Below, in pieces: positions 21,822-30,528 of a stretch of DNA of 64,000 nucleotides. Position 1 is the stretch's first letter. Each line of letters begins with the position of its first letter. The stretch spans positions 124,001 to 188,000 of the forward strand of contig NZ_BEWA01000002.1 of the NCBI RefSeq assembly GCF_003112535.1. Direction: 5' to 3'. Made by a program: the position numbers and the translations under genes. The notes under the pieces are model-generated. The model was not told the DNA's origin. It made no database searches and saw nothing but the letters and a program-made list of their open reading frames with translations. Source of the stretch: Streptomyces rishiriensis (GTDB taxonomy: Bacteria; Actinomycetota; Actinomycetes; Streptomycetales; Streptomycetaceae).

Positions 21822-24710
21822 TCAGGCCGGAACGATGTTGACCAGCTTCGGCGCCCGCACGATCACCTTGCGGATGCCGGTCCCGCCCAGGGCCTTCACG
21901 ACGGCCTCGTCGGCCAGCGCGACCTTCTCCAGTTCCGCGTCGGAGATGGCCGGGGAGACCTCCAGGCGCGCCTTGACCTTGCCCTTGATCTGTACGACGC
22001 AGGTCACGCTCTCGTCCACGACGTACGCCGGGTCGGCGACCGGCAGGTCCTGGTGGACCACCGAGTCGGTGTGGCCCAGACGGCGCCACAGCTCCTCGGC
22101 GATGTGCGGGGCCAGCGGCGCCACCAGCAGCACCAGGTCCTCGGCGACCCTGCGCGGCACCGCCCCGCCCGCCTTGGTCAGGTGGTTGTTCAGCTCGGTG
22201 ATCTTGGCGATGGCGGTGTTGAAGCGCAGGCCCTCCAGGTCCTGGCGCACGCCGTCGATCGCCTTGTGCAGGGCACGCAGGGTGTCCTCGTCGATGTCCG
22301 CGTCCTCGACGTCGACCACGGTCACCTCGCCGGTGGTCTCGTCGACGACGTTGCGCCACAGCCGCTGCAGCAGCCGGTACTGGCCGACGACCGCGCGGGT
22401 GTCCCACGGACGCGAGACGTCCAGCGGGCCCATCGCCATCTCGTACAGCCGCAGCGTGTCGGCGCCGTACTCGGCGCAGATCTCGTCCGGAGTGACCGCG
22501 TTCTTCAGGGACTTGCCCATCTTGCCCAGCAGCCGGGAGACCTTCTCGCCCTGGTAGTAGTAGGCGCCGTCGCGCTCCTCCACCTCGGCGGCCGGAACCG
22601 CGATGCCCCGGGCGTCGCGGTAGACGTACGCCTGGATCATGCCCTGGTTGAACAGCTTGTGGAACGGCTCCACGGAGGAGACGTGCCCCAGGTCGAACAG
22701 GACCTTGGACCAGAAGCGCGCGTACAGCAGGTGCAGCACGGCGTGCTCGGCGCCGCCCACGTACAGGTCGACGCCGCCGTGCGGCTGACCCTCGCGGGGG
22801 CCCATCCAGTACTGCTCGATCTCGGGGTCGACCAGCTGCTCGCTGTTGTGCGGGTCCAGGTAGCGCAGCTCGTACCAGCAGGAACCGGCCCAGTTGGGCA
22901 TGGTGTTGGTCTCGCGGCGGTACTTCCTGGGGCCGTCGCCCAGGTCCAGGGTGACGTTCACCCAGTCCTCGTTGCGCGACAGCGGCGTCTCCGGGGAGGT
23001 GTTCGCGTCGTCCGGGTCGAAGGTGCGCGGCGAGTAGTCCTCGACCTCCGGCAGCTCCAGAGGCAGCATCGACTCGGGCAGCGGGTGGGCGACGCCGTCC
23101 TCGTCGTAGACGATCGGGAAGGGCTCGCCCCAGTAGCGCTGCCGGCTGAACAGCCAGTCGCGCAGGCGGAAGTTGACGGTGCCCTCGCCGATGCCCTTGC
23201 GCTCCAGCCACTGCGTGATGCGCGCCTTGGCGTCGACCACGCCCAGGCCGTCCAGCGAGATGTCGTCGTGGGAGGAGTTGACGATCTTCGCGTCGTAGGA
23301 GGCGAAGGCGTCGTCCCAGGTCGAGGTGTCGGTGCCGCGGCCGTCGGTCGGCTCGACCACGCAGGTGATCGGCAGCTCGAAGGCGCGCGCGAACGCGAAG
23401 TCACGCGTGTCGTGCGCCGGGACGGCCATGATCGCGCCGGTGCCGTAGCCCATCAGGACGTAGTCGGCGATGAAGACGGGAACCCGCTCGCCGTTGACCG
23501 GGTTGGTCGCGTACACGCCCGTGAAGACGCCGGTCTTGTCCTTGGCCTCGGCCTGGCGCTCGACGTCGGACTTGGAGGCGGCCTGCGCGCGGTACGCGGC
23601 GATCGCCTCGGCCGGGGTCGCGTGACCGCCGGTCCAGACGTCGTGGGTGCCCTCGGGCCAGGCGTCCGGGGTGAACTTGTCGGCCAGCGGGTGCTCGGGG
23701 GCCAGCACCATGTAGGTCGCGCCGAACAGGGTGTCCGGGCGCGTGGTGAAGACGGTGATCTGCTCGCCGTCCACGGGGAAGTCGACGCGGGCGCCTTCCG
23801 AGCGGCCGATCCAGTTGCGCTGCTGCAGCTTGATGGCCTCGGGCCAGTCCAGGGCGTCCAGGTCGTCCAGCAGGCGGTCCGCGTAGGCGGTGATGCGCAT
23901 GTTCCACTGGCGCAGCTTGGCCTTGAAGACGGGGAAGTTGCCGCGCTCGGAACGGCCGTCGGCGGTGACCTCCTCGTTGGCCAGCACGGTGCCCAGGCCG
24001 GGACACCAGTTGACCGGCGCGTCGGAGGCGTAGGCCAGGCGGAAGTCGCTCAGGACGTCGGCGCGCTCGGTGGCGGTCAGCTCGCCCCACGCGCGCGTGT
24101 GCCCGGGTACGGCACGCTCACCGGACTCGAACCGGGCGACGAGTTCGGCGATCGGACGGGCCTTGTCCGCGTCGGGGTCGTACCAGGAGTTGAAGATCTG
24201 CAGGAAGATCCACTGGGTCCACTTGTAGTACTCCGGGTCGATCGTGGCGAACGACCGGCGCTTGTCGTGGCCCAGGCCCAGCCGGCGCAGCTGGACCTTC
24301 ATGTTCTCGATGTTGGCCTCGGTGGACACGCGCGGGTGCGTGCCGGTCTGCACGGCGTACTGCTCGGCGGGCAGGCCGAAGGCGTCGAAGCCCAGGGTGT
24401 GCAGCACGTTGTGGCCGGTCATGCGCTGGAAGCGCGCGAACACGTCGGTCGCGATGTAGCCCAGCGGGTGGCCGACGTGCAGGCCCGCACCGGAGGGGTA
24501 CGGGAACATGTCCATGATGAACTTCTTGGGCCGGGCGACCAGCTCCGGGTCGCCGGCCAGGTCGCCCTTGGGGTTCGGCGCCGCGTAGGTGCCCTCCGCG
24601 TCCCAGAAGTCCTGCCAGCGTGCCTCGATCTCGGCGGCCATGGCAGCCGTGTAGCGGTGCGGCGCGGCCTCTGCCGGGACAGCGGCGGCAGCGGGGTTCG
24701 TCTCGCTCAT
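21822..24710 (-). CDS. leuS: leucyl-tRNA synthetase
   Basis: 962 residues, the actinobacterial LeuRS length. Class I signatures are present: HVGHPLGY (HIGH) near the N-terminus, the large editing (CP1) domain, and KMGKSLKN, a variant of KMSKS in which Gly replaces the central Ser. The C-terminal anticodon and extension domains end with [14 protein letters not shown]. It charges tRNA-Leu and edits mischarged products. The ATG at 24710 follows GAGG; a TTG three codons earlier is not needed. The upstream leader carries a Leu-rich mini-ORF and terminator (see 24765-24874). Confidence 0.96.
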   Translation of the reverse strand: MSETNPAAAAVPAEAAPHRYTAAMAAEIEARWQDFWDAEGTYAAPNPKGDLAGDPELVARPKKFIMDMFPYPSGAGLHVGHPLGYIATDVFARFQRMTGHNVLHTLGFDAFGLPAEQYAVQTGTHPRVSTEANIENMKVQLRRLGLGHDKRRSFATIDPEYYKWTQWIFLQIFNSWYDPDADKARPIAELVARFESGERAVPGHTRAWGELTATERADVLSDFRLAYASDAPVNWCPGLGTVLANEEVTADGRSERGNFPVFKAKLRQWNMRITAYADRLLDDLDALDWPEAIKLQQRNWIGRSEGARVDFPVDGEQITVFTTRPDTLFGATYMVLAPEHPLADKFTPDAWPEGTHDVWTGGHATPAEAIAAYRAQAASKSDVERQAEAKDKTGVFTGVYATNPVNGERVPVFIADYVLMGYGTGAIMAVPAHDTRDFAFARAFELPITCVVEPTDGRGTDTSTWDDAFASYDAKIVNSSHDDISLDGLGVVDAKARITQWLERKGIGEGTVNFRLRDWLFSRQRYWGEPFPIVYDEDGVAHPLPESMLPLELPEVEDYSPRTFDPDDANTSPETPLSRNEDWVNVTLDLGDGPRKYRRETNTMPNWAGSCWYELRYLDPHNSEQLVDPEIEQYWMGPREGQPHGGVDLYVGGAEHAVLHLLYARFWSKVLFDLGHVSSVEPFHKLFNQGMIQAYVYRDARGIAVPAAEVEERDGAYYYQGEKVSRLLGKMGKSLKNAVTPDEICAEYGADTLRLYEMAMGPLDVSRPWDTRAVVGQYRLLQRLWRNVVDETTGEVTVVDVEDADIDEDTLRALHKAIDGVRQDLEGLRFNTAIAKITELNNHLTKAGGAVPRRVAEDLVLLVAPLAPHIAEELWRRLGHTDSVVHQDLPVADPAYVVDESVTCVVQIKGKVKARLEVSPAISDAELEKVALADEAVVKALGGTGIRKVIVRAPKLVNIVPA

Positions 24711-24764
24711 GGTCCTCAAAGCTCCATCGATCGTCTCTGCCAGCGGGTTGTCGTCCAGGAAACG

Positions 24765-24789
24765 AAAAATCCCCTCGCACAGGAGGGGA
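24765..24789 (-). terminator. intrinsic terminator in the leuS leader (attenuator)
   Basis: On the minus strand, a GC hairpin (arms CCCCTC / GAGGGG with a 6-nt loop, extendable by one U-A pair) is immediately followed by TTTTT. It lies 55 nt before the leuS start in the sense direction, so it would stop leuS transcription unless prevented. Confidence 0.75.
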
Positions 24790-24835
24790 CGCCGCGCCGA
24801 TTCCGAACCGTCCGATCACCGGCGGTCGGGACTGA

Positions 24836-24874
24836 TCAGCGCGGCTCGCTAAGCAGAAGGCGTACAGCACGCAT
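24836..24874 (-). CDS. leuS leader peptide with three consecutive Leu codons
   Basis: A 12-codon ORF, MRAVRLLLSEPR followed by TGA. The Leu codons are CTT CTG CTT; CTT is rare in Streptomyces. It lies 126 nt upstream of leuS in the same direction, with the attenuator hairpin between. There is no ribosome binding site, but TACCCT (24881-24886) lies 6 nt upstream, so the message probably begins at this ATG. The natural reading is that ribosome stalling at the Leu codons when charged tRNA-Leu is scarce prevents the terminator from forming. The leader's GCCGCGC can pair with a later GCGCGGC (region about 24792-24799), supporting alternative folds. Confidence 0.7.
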   Translation of the reverse strand: MRAVRLLLSEPR

Positions 24875-24880
24875 GGCGTT

Positions 24881-24886
24881 AGGGTA
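24881..24886 (-). promoter_or_regulatory. candidate -10 box for the leuS leader transcript
   Basis: TACCCT on the minus strand, 6 nt before the leader peptide ATG. The proA gene has the same hexamer at the same distance. No convincing -35 is visible. Confidence 0.45.
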
Positions 24887-24985
24887 CCGCAGGCCTTGAG
24901 CAGGCCGCGACGAACTTACGTATGCATGGTCGCGACAACGTTGAGGAGCCGGGAACGGGGGGTCGGAGCTGAACCAAGGCCAATG

Positions 24986-25000
24986 GTTACTTCGCGTAAC
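24986..25000. promoter_or_regulatory. palindrome upstream of the cytochrome gene
   Basis: GTTACTTCGCGTAAC: perfect 5-bp arms around a 5-bp centre. It is followed 6 bp later by TATAGG, a possible -10 for the plus strand. Such a position between -35 and -10 is typical for a repressor operator. Confidence 0.4.
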
Positions 25001-25137
25001 AGCCGCTATAGGACATCACGCAAGTCACATCGTCGTTTCATAACAACGCAATAACTCAAACCTCGTACCCATCGGTATGGAGCCACTTAGAGTTCGGCAG
25101 CGGGACCGCTTTCCCGAAACTGCTCGGAGTTGCCCCC

Positions 25138-26451
25138 ATGAACCCTCGTTCTAGTTACAGCTCGCTCCCCAAGCCCGGCCGGTCGGCCTACGGGTTGGCG
25201 ACGGCTGTCGTCCTGGTCCTCATACCTGTGGTCGTCCTGGTCGGCGGCGACCAGGTGCAGGCCTTCCTCAACTTCGGTGCGGGCGTCCTGTCGCTGGTAT
25301 GCCTGACCTGCTCGGTCATCTGGGGCCTGGTCGCCCAGGACCGGCTCATCCTCAACACGCGTCAGCGGATCCTCGCGCAGGGCGTCCACCGCGTGACCGC
25401 CGTGGGCTCCATCGCGTTCCTCGTGGTGCACATCACGGTCAAACTGGCACTGGACCACACCGTGCTGATCGCCGCGCTGATCCCGTTCAGCCTGGGCGTC
25501 AAGGGCAGCGCCGGACTCATCGGCCTCGGCTCCCTGGCCGCACTGCTCATGATCTTCGTGGGCATCACCGGCGCGCTGCGCAACCAGTTCGCCGCACCGG
25601 CCGAGGTCGCCGCCCGCTGGCGTGCGATGCACATGCTGGCCTACCCGGCGCTGTGCGCGGCCCTCATCCATGGCCTGTTCGCAGGCCGCGCGGCCAAGCC
25701 GTTCTTCATGATCTCCTACGAGATCTGCCTGGTCGGCGTCATGGCCGCCCTCGCGCTGCGCTCCGCCCCGCGCCCGTTCAAGCGCAAGGTCGCCGATCGG
25801 ATCACCGGGATCCTGGGCACGCAGGACCGCTTCGACATGGACGGCCTCGAGGCGTCACGCGCGCGCGTCACGGAGACCGGATCGTCGGCGCTGCCCGGCT
25901 ACGAGGGCCGCTCCGGCCGCTCACCGCTGACCGACACCATGAGCTCCACGCGGATGGCTCCGCCGGCGTCGCCGATGTACGACACGCCGGTCACCCCGGA
26001 GCCCGCCAACGGCTTCGCGGCCGCCTACCGCGCCGTCAACACGCCGCCGCGCGGTCAGCAGCAGCCCTATGTGGCCGACCAGACGGCACGCATGGGCATG
26101 CCGTTCGACCTGCAGCAGGCCACGGAGGCGATCCCGCGCGTCGACAATGGCGGCAGCACCTCGGGCAGTTGGCCGGTCCCGTCCCCTCCGCCGGTCGGCG
26201 AGGCCCCGCCGTCCGCCTACGACCCTCTCCAGGACACGGGATTCAACATCCCGGTCTATGACAATTCGGGTGCCGGCGGATACGGCGCACGTGACGTGTA
26301 CGACACCGGTGAGACGAATCAGGCCTACGGCGCGTACAACCAGAACGACACGTACAACAGCGGTCCCGCCAATGAACCAGCGCCCGGCGCGTCCTTCGAC
26401 GCACCGGGTTCGGGCGAACCTTGGAACACGCCTTCCGGAGGCTATAGGTGA
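25138..26451 (+). CDS. six-helix bis-haem b membrane protein (NOX/ferric-reductase-like)
   Basis: 437 residues. About six membrane helices lie within residues 18-208, followed by a 225-residue Pro/Gly/Asn/Tyr-rich cytoplasmic tail. Helix 3 carries His84 and His98 (H-x13-H); helix 5 carries His165 and His178 (H-x12-H). These are the two spacings used for the two haems in NADPH oxidases and ferric reductases. The usual C-terminal FAD/NAD domain is absent; the next gene, overlapping by 4 bp, supplies a NuoF-like flavin/Fe-S protein instead. The substrate on the outer face is unknown. The start has CGGAG upstream. Confidence 0.75.
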   Translation: MNPRSSYSSLPKPGRSAYGLATAVVLVLIPVVVLVGGDQVQAFLNFGAGVLSLVCLTCSVIWGLVAQDRLILNTRQRILAQGVHRVTAVGSIAFLVVHITVKLALDHTVLIAALIPFSLGVKGSAGLIGLGSLAALLMIFVGITGALRNQFAAPAEVAARWRAMHMLAYPALCAALIHGLFAGRAAKPFFMISYEICLVGVMAALALRSAPRPFKRKVADRITGILGTQDRFDMDGLEASRARVTETGSSALPGYEGRSGRSPLTDTMSSTRMAPPASPMYDTPVTPEPANGFAAAYRAVNTPPRGQQQPYVADQTARMGMPFDLQQATEAIPRVDNGGSTSGSWPVPSPPPVGEAPPSAYDPLQDTGFNIPVYDNSGAGGYGARDVYDTGETNQAYGAYNQNDTYNSGPANEPAPGASFDAPGSGEPWNTPSGGYR

Positions 26452-28058
26452 ACGAGGCCCTGCCCGACGTCCCAGAAGTCCGCGTGGTCGGCCTTCCGCA
26501 GCTCACGTCGGGCTTCGACCTTGTCGAACGACTCGATCTGCCCATGCACCTCAAGGTGCACGGGCCGCTCGAGCCCCTGGGCGGAGAGGCCCTCGCGAAG
26601 CTCTCCGAGAACATCAACCTGAAGGGCCGCGGCGGCGCGGGCTTCCCCTTCCACAAGAAGCTGCGCTCGGTCGCCGAGACCGCGATCAAGCGCGGCGTCC
26701 GGCCGGTCGTCGTCGTCAACGGCAGCGAGGACGAGCCGGCCTGCCGCAAGGACACGGTGCTCATCAACCGTGCCCCGCATCTCATCCTGGACGGCGCTCT
26801 GCTGGTCGCGGAGGCGCTGGGTGCCCGCACGCTCGTGGTGGGGGTCACCCGCGAATCCACCCAGCGCTCCATGGAGGCCGCGCTCGCCGAGCGCGGCCTC
26901 AGCAACGGCCGTAGATCGGCGCTGAAGGCGTTCGTCCAGCGCAACCCCATCCGCATGGTCACCGGCGCGGCCGCGTCGCTGATCCGCTCCATCGACGGTG
27001 GTCCGCCGATCCCGCCCGGCCGCAAGGTCAGCGCCTCGCAGAACGGCGTGGGCGGCGCGCCGACCCTGCTGTCCAACGCCGAGACGTTCGCCCAGCTGGC
27101 CATCGCCGCCCGCATCGGCCCCGAGCGCTACGGCAACACCGGCCTGTACGACGAGCCGGGCACCGTCATGCTGACGGTGTCCGGCGCGGTCGCCCGCCCG
27201 ATGGTGATCGAGGTCCCCACTGGCGTTCCGCTGCGTTACGTCCTTCAGCTCGCCGGCGCACCGCCGGTGCCCCAGGGCGTGCTGACCGGCGGGTACCACG
27301 GCAAGTGGATCGACGCGGCGACGGTCAACGAGGCGATCGTCTCCCGCAACTCCCTGGACGCGGTGGGCGGGGCGCTCGGCGCCGGCGCGATCCTGCCGAT
27401 CAGCCAGGAGACCTGCCCGCTGGGCGAGTCGCTGCGCGTGGCCCAGTGGCTGGCCGACGAGAGCGCGGGCCAGTGCGGTCCCTGCTACCTCGGTCTGCCG
27501 GCCGCCGCGCGCGGGATGGAGGACATCCTCAACGGAGGCGGCCCGGCCGCGCTGGAGGCGCTCAAGCAGGTCGCCAAGAACGTGAAGCGACGCGGGGCGT
27601 GCTCGCATCCGGACGGCTCCGCGATGTTCCTCGAGTCGACCATCAAGGCGTTCACCGACGACCTGGCCGCGCATGTCCTCGGCAATGGCTGCGGACGGCC
27701 CGTGGAGGGCGTTCTGCCGCTCTTCGAGGCCGGCATGGCCCCCGCGGGCATCACGAGCGGCAACGCGGCGGAGGACAGCGGCTCCAGCCGCCAGAAGATC
27801 TTCGTGGACTGGACGCTGTGCCGCGGGCACGGCCTGTGCGCCGACATCCTCCCCGAGGTGTTCCAGCTCGGCGCCGACGGCTTCCCGACCGTGGCCCAGG
27901 CCAAGGTGCCGCAGTACGCGGAGGCCAAGGCTCTACGCGCGGTGCGTCGCTGTCCGGCGCTGGCCCTGCGCATCGAGGAGGACACCCGCGCGCAGGCGCC
28001 CGCGCGCAACCTCCCGGTCCTCTCCCAGGGACGCGGCCGCCGCGCCCTGGGGCGCTGA
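26448..28058 (+). CDS. NuoF-like NADH/FMN Fe-S protein fused to a ferredoxin
   Basis: 536 residues. Residues 55-225 match the NuoF NADH/FMN fold (LKGRGGAGFPFHKKL, VVNGSEDEPACRKDTVL, PTLLSNAETFAQLA). An SLBB region follows (about 237-290), then the NuoF Fe-S region (ESAGQCGPCYLG, Cys343, Cys346, Cys385). The first canonical Cys is Ala340, though Cys323 is nearby. The C-terminus (about 450-510) is a ferredoxin with C-x2-H-x2-C...CP (Cys458, His461, Cys464, Cys502), as in actinobacterial ferredoxins. The GTG start overlaps the cytochrome stop (GTGA) with GGAGG upstream. No nuoE or other complex I gene is near. It is the likely NAD(P)H-side partner of the membrane haem protein. Confidence 0.82.
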   Translation: MNEALPDVPEVRVVGLPQLTSGFDLVERLDLPMHLKVHGPLEPLGGEALAKLSENINLKGRGGAGFPFHKKLRSVAETAIKRGVRPVVVVNGSEDEPACRKDTVLINRAPHLILDGALLVAEALGARTLVVGVTRESTQRSMEAALAERGLSNGRRSALKAFVQRNPIRMVTGAAASLIRSIDGGPPIPPGRKVSASQNGVGGAPTLLSNAETFAQLAIAARIGPERYGNTGLYDEPGTVMLTVSGAVARPMVIEVPTGVPLRYVLQLAGAPPVPQGVLTGGYHGKWIDAATVNEAIVSRNSLDAVGGALGAGAILPISQETCPLGESLRVAQWLADESAGQCGPCYLGLPAAARGMEDILNGGGPAALEALKQVAKNVKRRGACSHPDGSAMFLESTIKAFTDDLAAHVLGNGCGRPVEGVLPLFEAGMAPAGITSGNAAEDSGSSRQKIFVDWTLCRGHGLCADILPEVFQLGADGFPTVAQAKVPQYAEAKALRAVRRCPALALRIEEDTRAQAPARNLPVLSQGRGRRALGR

Positions 28059-28097
28059 GCGGTACGACACACAACGTCGGCCGACGAGACGACTGGT

Positions 28098-28151
28098 TGA
28101 CGAACGCGCGAGGGGCCGCCTGAGAACAGGCGGCCCCTCGCGCGTTCGTCA
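28098..28151. terminator. bidirectional terminator after the NuoF-like gene
   Basis: Perfect 25-bp inverted repeat (28098-28122 and 28127-28151) with a 4-nt AGAA loop, about 40 bp past the stop codon. It is among the longest perfect hairpins in the window. Confidence 0.8.
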
Positions 28152-28164
28152 GCCGCCCCTGACG

Positions 28165-28204
28165 CAAAAAGATCCCGCCGGATCGCATCCGATCCGGCGG
28201 GATC
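28165..28204 (-). terminator. terminator of the first tRNA-Ala gene
   Basis: 15-bp perfect stem (28171-28185 / 28190-28204, loop CATC) directly followed on the minus strand by TTTTT. It begins 5 nt past the tRNA 3' end. Confidence 0.85.
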
Positions 28205-28209
28205 TGCTG

Positions 28210-28282
28210 TGGAGCTAAGGAGAATTGAACTCCTGACCTCCTGCATGCCATGCAGGCGCTCTACCAACTGAGCTATAGCCCC
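28210..28282 (-). tRNA. tRNA-Ala(GGC), copy 1
   Basis: 73 nt folding as a full cloverleaf: acceptor GGGGCTA/TAGCTCC, D arm, anticodon stem CCTGC/GCAGG with loop ATGGCAT (anticodon GGC), T arm AGGAG-TTCAATT-CTCCT, discriminator A. The G3-U70 wobble pair that marks tRNA-Ala is present. CCA is not encoded. Upstream -35 TTGGTG and -10 TAATGT (18-bp spacing) look like its promoter. An identical copy lies 3.4 kb away. Confidence 0.97.
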
Positions 28283-28345
28283 TCATGGTCTGGCGGCGGA
28301 GCCGCTCTTAGACCGTGTCGCCCGGTTTCCCTGGCGGCGACGCCA

Positions 28346-28375
28346 ACATTACCGGCAGGAAGGGTGGACCACCAA
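28346..28375 (-). promoter_or_regulatory. promoter of tRNA-Ala copy 1
   Basis: On the minus strand: TTGGTG (28375-28370), 18 bp, TAATGT (28351-28346), about 64 nt before the tRNA 5' end. Confidence 0.45.
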
Positions 28376-28445
28376 ATCGTTTCCGCCCTGTCCGTTTTCG
28401 CCCCATATGCACATTCGGTGCGCCGCCGAACTCCGCCGCACGACG

Positions 28446-28679
28446 TCAAGCGGTGACGAACGAATAGAACCGCTTGAGCGTGCAGTGCTCCTCCAGGAGC
28501 CGCCCGTAGATCGGCTCGCCCTCCAGCTCACGGTACGTCTCGATCGGGTCGCCTTTTATGATCAGCGCCCGCGCGCATTCCTCGCACCAGTACTGGTAGT
28601 CCGGGTTGACCGGCTCCATGTCACGGACGATCGGGGTGCCGCTGCCGCACCAGTCGCACTTTCGCCTGTGTGCACCCAT
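28446..28679 (-). CDS. small CxxC zinc-ribbon-like protein
   Basis: 77 residues. Two Cys pairs (CDWCGSG near the N-terminus, WCEECARAL about 20 residues later) form a likely treble-clef or zinc-ribbon site, followed by an acidic helical tail (ETYRELEGEPIYGRLLEEH). It looks like a conserved streptomycete hypothetical; a protein- or nucleic-acid-binding role is inference. It begins 3 bp after the stop of another zinc-ribbon gene, with GGAG inside that gene's end, so the two are translationally coupled. Confidence 0.7.
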   Translation of the reverse strand: MGAHRRKCDWCGSGTPIVRDMEPVNPDYQYWCEECARALIIKGDPIETYRELEGEPIYGRLLEEHCTLKRFYSFVTA

Positions 28680-28682
28680 CGA

Positions 28683-28856
28683 TCAGCTCCAGCTGTGGCC
28701 GCAGGCCGTGCACACGTAGGAAGTCCCGCCGTTGTCGCCGAGCACCAGGGCCACATGACCGGAACCGCAGGAGGGGCAGTTGAGCCGGGTGGCCTTGTCC
28801 CGTGGCAACGCCACTTCGGAGAGGTGGCCGACCTCTCCGAGGATGCTCGCAGGCAT
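28683..28856 (-). CDS. tiny zinc-ribbon protein (57 residues)
   Basis: 57 residues, beginning MPASILGEVGHLSEV. It has two CxxC knuckles, NCPSCGSG and VCTACGHSW, spaced about 20 residues apart. This is a minimal zinc ribbon of the TFIIS/RPB9-like type. The start has GGGAGGGAG 5 nt upstream. It is the first gene of a two-gene unit with the 77-residue protein. Function unknown. Confidence 0.72.
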   Translation of the reverse strand: MPASILGEVGHLSEVALPRDKATRLNCPSCGSGHVALVLGDNGGTSYVCTACGHSWS

Positions 28857-28925
28857 CGCTACTCCCTCCCGTCGGGCCGCGCCCCCTTCCGGCCGTTTGA
28901 TTCTGCCACGGCCAGACCAATACGG

Positions 28926-30434
28926 TCAGCGACGCCTCAGTACCAGTCCGGACACAGCACCGAGGGCGGCTGTCGTAGCGAGCGCGAACATGCATGTGAG
29001 AAGCGCTTCCGCAGAGGTATACGCCGCCGGGACCCCAACTGACTCAAGTCGGTTGAAGAACAGTGTGCCGAAGACCGCGACGCCGATCAGCTGCCCGAGC
29101 TGGGCGACCGTGGCGAGCAGTCCGGCGGCGTCCGCCGCGTCCTCGGGCCGCACCGTCGCCAGCGCGCCGGTCAGCGTCGGGCCGAAGGCGAGCGCGAGTC
29201 CGGCGCCCACGCCGGCGTACGCGACGAACAGCCACGCGCCCCCGTGGCCGCCGCCCTTGAAGGCCAGACCCACGCCGGTCACCGACAGCGCGAGGAGCAC
29301 GAACCCCGCCGCGGCCGGCGACCGTCGCCAGGGCGCGGGCCACCTGCGCCAGGTGAGCCCGACCACCCCGAAGACGAACGCGGTCGGCGCGAAGGTGAGA
29401 CCCGCGCGCAGCGCGCTGTAGCCGAGGCCGCCCTGGACGTGCAGGGTCAGCACGAACAGGAAGCCGCCGTTGACCGCCATCACGGCCGTGACCCGCAGGA
29501 CGGCCAGACCCATGCCGGGGTGCCGCAGGACACGGGGCGCGATCAACGGGGCTCCGCCGCGCCGGGCCAGCCGCGCCTCGTAACCGCAGAACGCGACGAA
29601 CACGAGCGCGCCGACGGCCAGCGACAGCCCGGACCACCAGGGCCAGCCCTGGTCCTGCCCGATCACCAACGGCACCGTGACGAGCGAGACGGCCGCGCCC
29701 AGGAGCACGAGGCCGGGCCAGTCCGACGCGCGCGCCCCTTCGCGCGCCGCCGGCCTCGCCGTGTCCCGACCCACGCCCCCGCCCCCGCCCCGCGGCAGGA
29801 CGCGCCTGCCGACGGCCAGCAGGACGAGCCCCACCGGCACATTCACGAGGAACACCGGACGCCAGCCCGCGCCCAGCAGGTCGGCGCCGACCAGAACGCC
29901 GCCCGCCACCTGACCGGCGGCCGCGCCGACGGCGATCACCGCCGCGTAGACGCCCAGCGCCCGTGCCCGGGCCTCGCCGGTGAACGTGCGCTGGATCAGA
30001 GTGAGCACCTGCGGGATCATCACCGCCGATCCGACGCCCTGCACCAGCCGGAACGCGATCAGCTCGGTACTCCCCCGGGCCAGTCCGCAGGCCAGCGACG
30101 CCACCGTGAACACAGCGAGCCCGACGAGGTGGACCCGGCCGTGCCCGAACCGGTCGCCGAGGCGCGCGCCGGTGATCAGCAGCACGGAGTAGGTGATGGC
30201 GTAGCCGGCGACGACCAGTTGCAGGTCCGCGCCGGAGGCGTTCAGGTCGGAACCGATCGTGGGGGCCGCGACGTTCACGATGAAGACGTCGAGCAGTGCC
30301 ATGAACTGGGCTGCCAGCACGACCGCCAGCAGCCGCCGAGGCCGATTGTCAGTGCCAGGGGCTTTACTGACGGAAGGACTTGAAACGGGTGGAAAGGGCG
30401 CGGGGACCGGGCCCGTCCCGGATGTCGTCGTCAT
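28926..30434 (-). CDS. MFS drug-resistance transporter, DHA2 (14-helix) type
   Basis: 502 residues with about 14 membrane helices. Signatures are LDVFIVNVAAPTIGSDL (helix 1, motif D-like), GARLGDRFGHGRV (motif A) and LVQGVGSAVMIPQVL; the antiporter motif C region is AAVIAVGAAAGQVAGG. It probably exports drugs or small molecules by proton antiport. It is divergent from an XRE-family regulator, the standard arrangement for a repressor-controlled exporter. The ATG at 30434 has a weak ribosome binding site; GTGs a few codons upstream are alternatives. Confidence 0.88.
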   Translation of the reverse strand: MTTTSGTGPVPAPFPPVSSPSVSKAPGTDNRPRRLLAVVLAAQFMALLDVFIVNVAAPTIGSDLNASGADLQLVVAGYAITYSVLLITGARLGDRFGHGRVHLVGLAVFTVASLACGLARGSTELIAFRLVQGVGSAVMIPQVLTLIQRTFTGEARARALGVYAAVIAVGAAAGQVAGGVLVGADLLGAGWRPVFLVNVPVGLVLLAVGRRVLPRGGGGGVGRDTARPAAREGARASDWPGLVLLGAAVSLVTVPLVIGQDQGWPWWSGLSLAVGALVFVAFCGYEARLARRGGAPLIAPRVLRHPGMGLAVLRVTAVMAVNGGFLFVLTLHVQGGLGYSALRAGLTFAPTAFVFGVVGLTWRRWPAPWRRSPAAAGFVLLALSVTGVGLAFKGGGHGGAWLFVAYAGVGAGLALAFGPTLTGALATVRPEDAADAAGLLATVAQLGQLIGVAVFGTLFFNRLESVGVPAAYTSAEALLTCMFALATTAALGAVSGLVLRRR

Positions 30435-30528
30435 GCCGTCGAGCGTGACGAGGACCCGGTACGGGTGCCGAGAGCCCGCCGATGCTGGTACTGACAGCAC
30501 CTGGCAGAGGCCGGACGGGGGATCGACC

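Noticed and set aside
24711..24835. T-box riboswitch in the leuS leader
   Set aside because: The hairpin plus T-run fits a T-box terminator, but the conserved T-box sequence (AGGGTGG-N-ACCGCG type) and a Leu specifier loop are not found; the Leu-rich mini-ORF explains the layout better.
22053..24899. A 948-codon open frame on the plus strand, antisense to leuS
   Set aside because: Its composition (Val/Gly/Leu/Asp-rich, no family motifs) is what high third-position GC in leuS produces on the opposite strand; leuS is certain on the minus strand.
30259..30528. N-terminal extension of the XRE regulator into the divergent promoter region
   Set aside because: The extra 90 codons overlap the start of the MFS gene antisense, and a GGGGGAT ribosome binding site supports the ATG at 30529.
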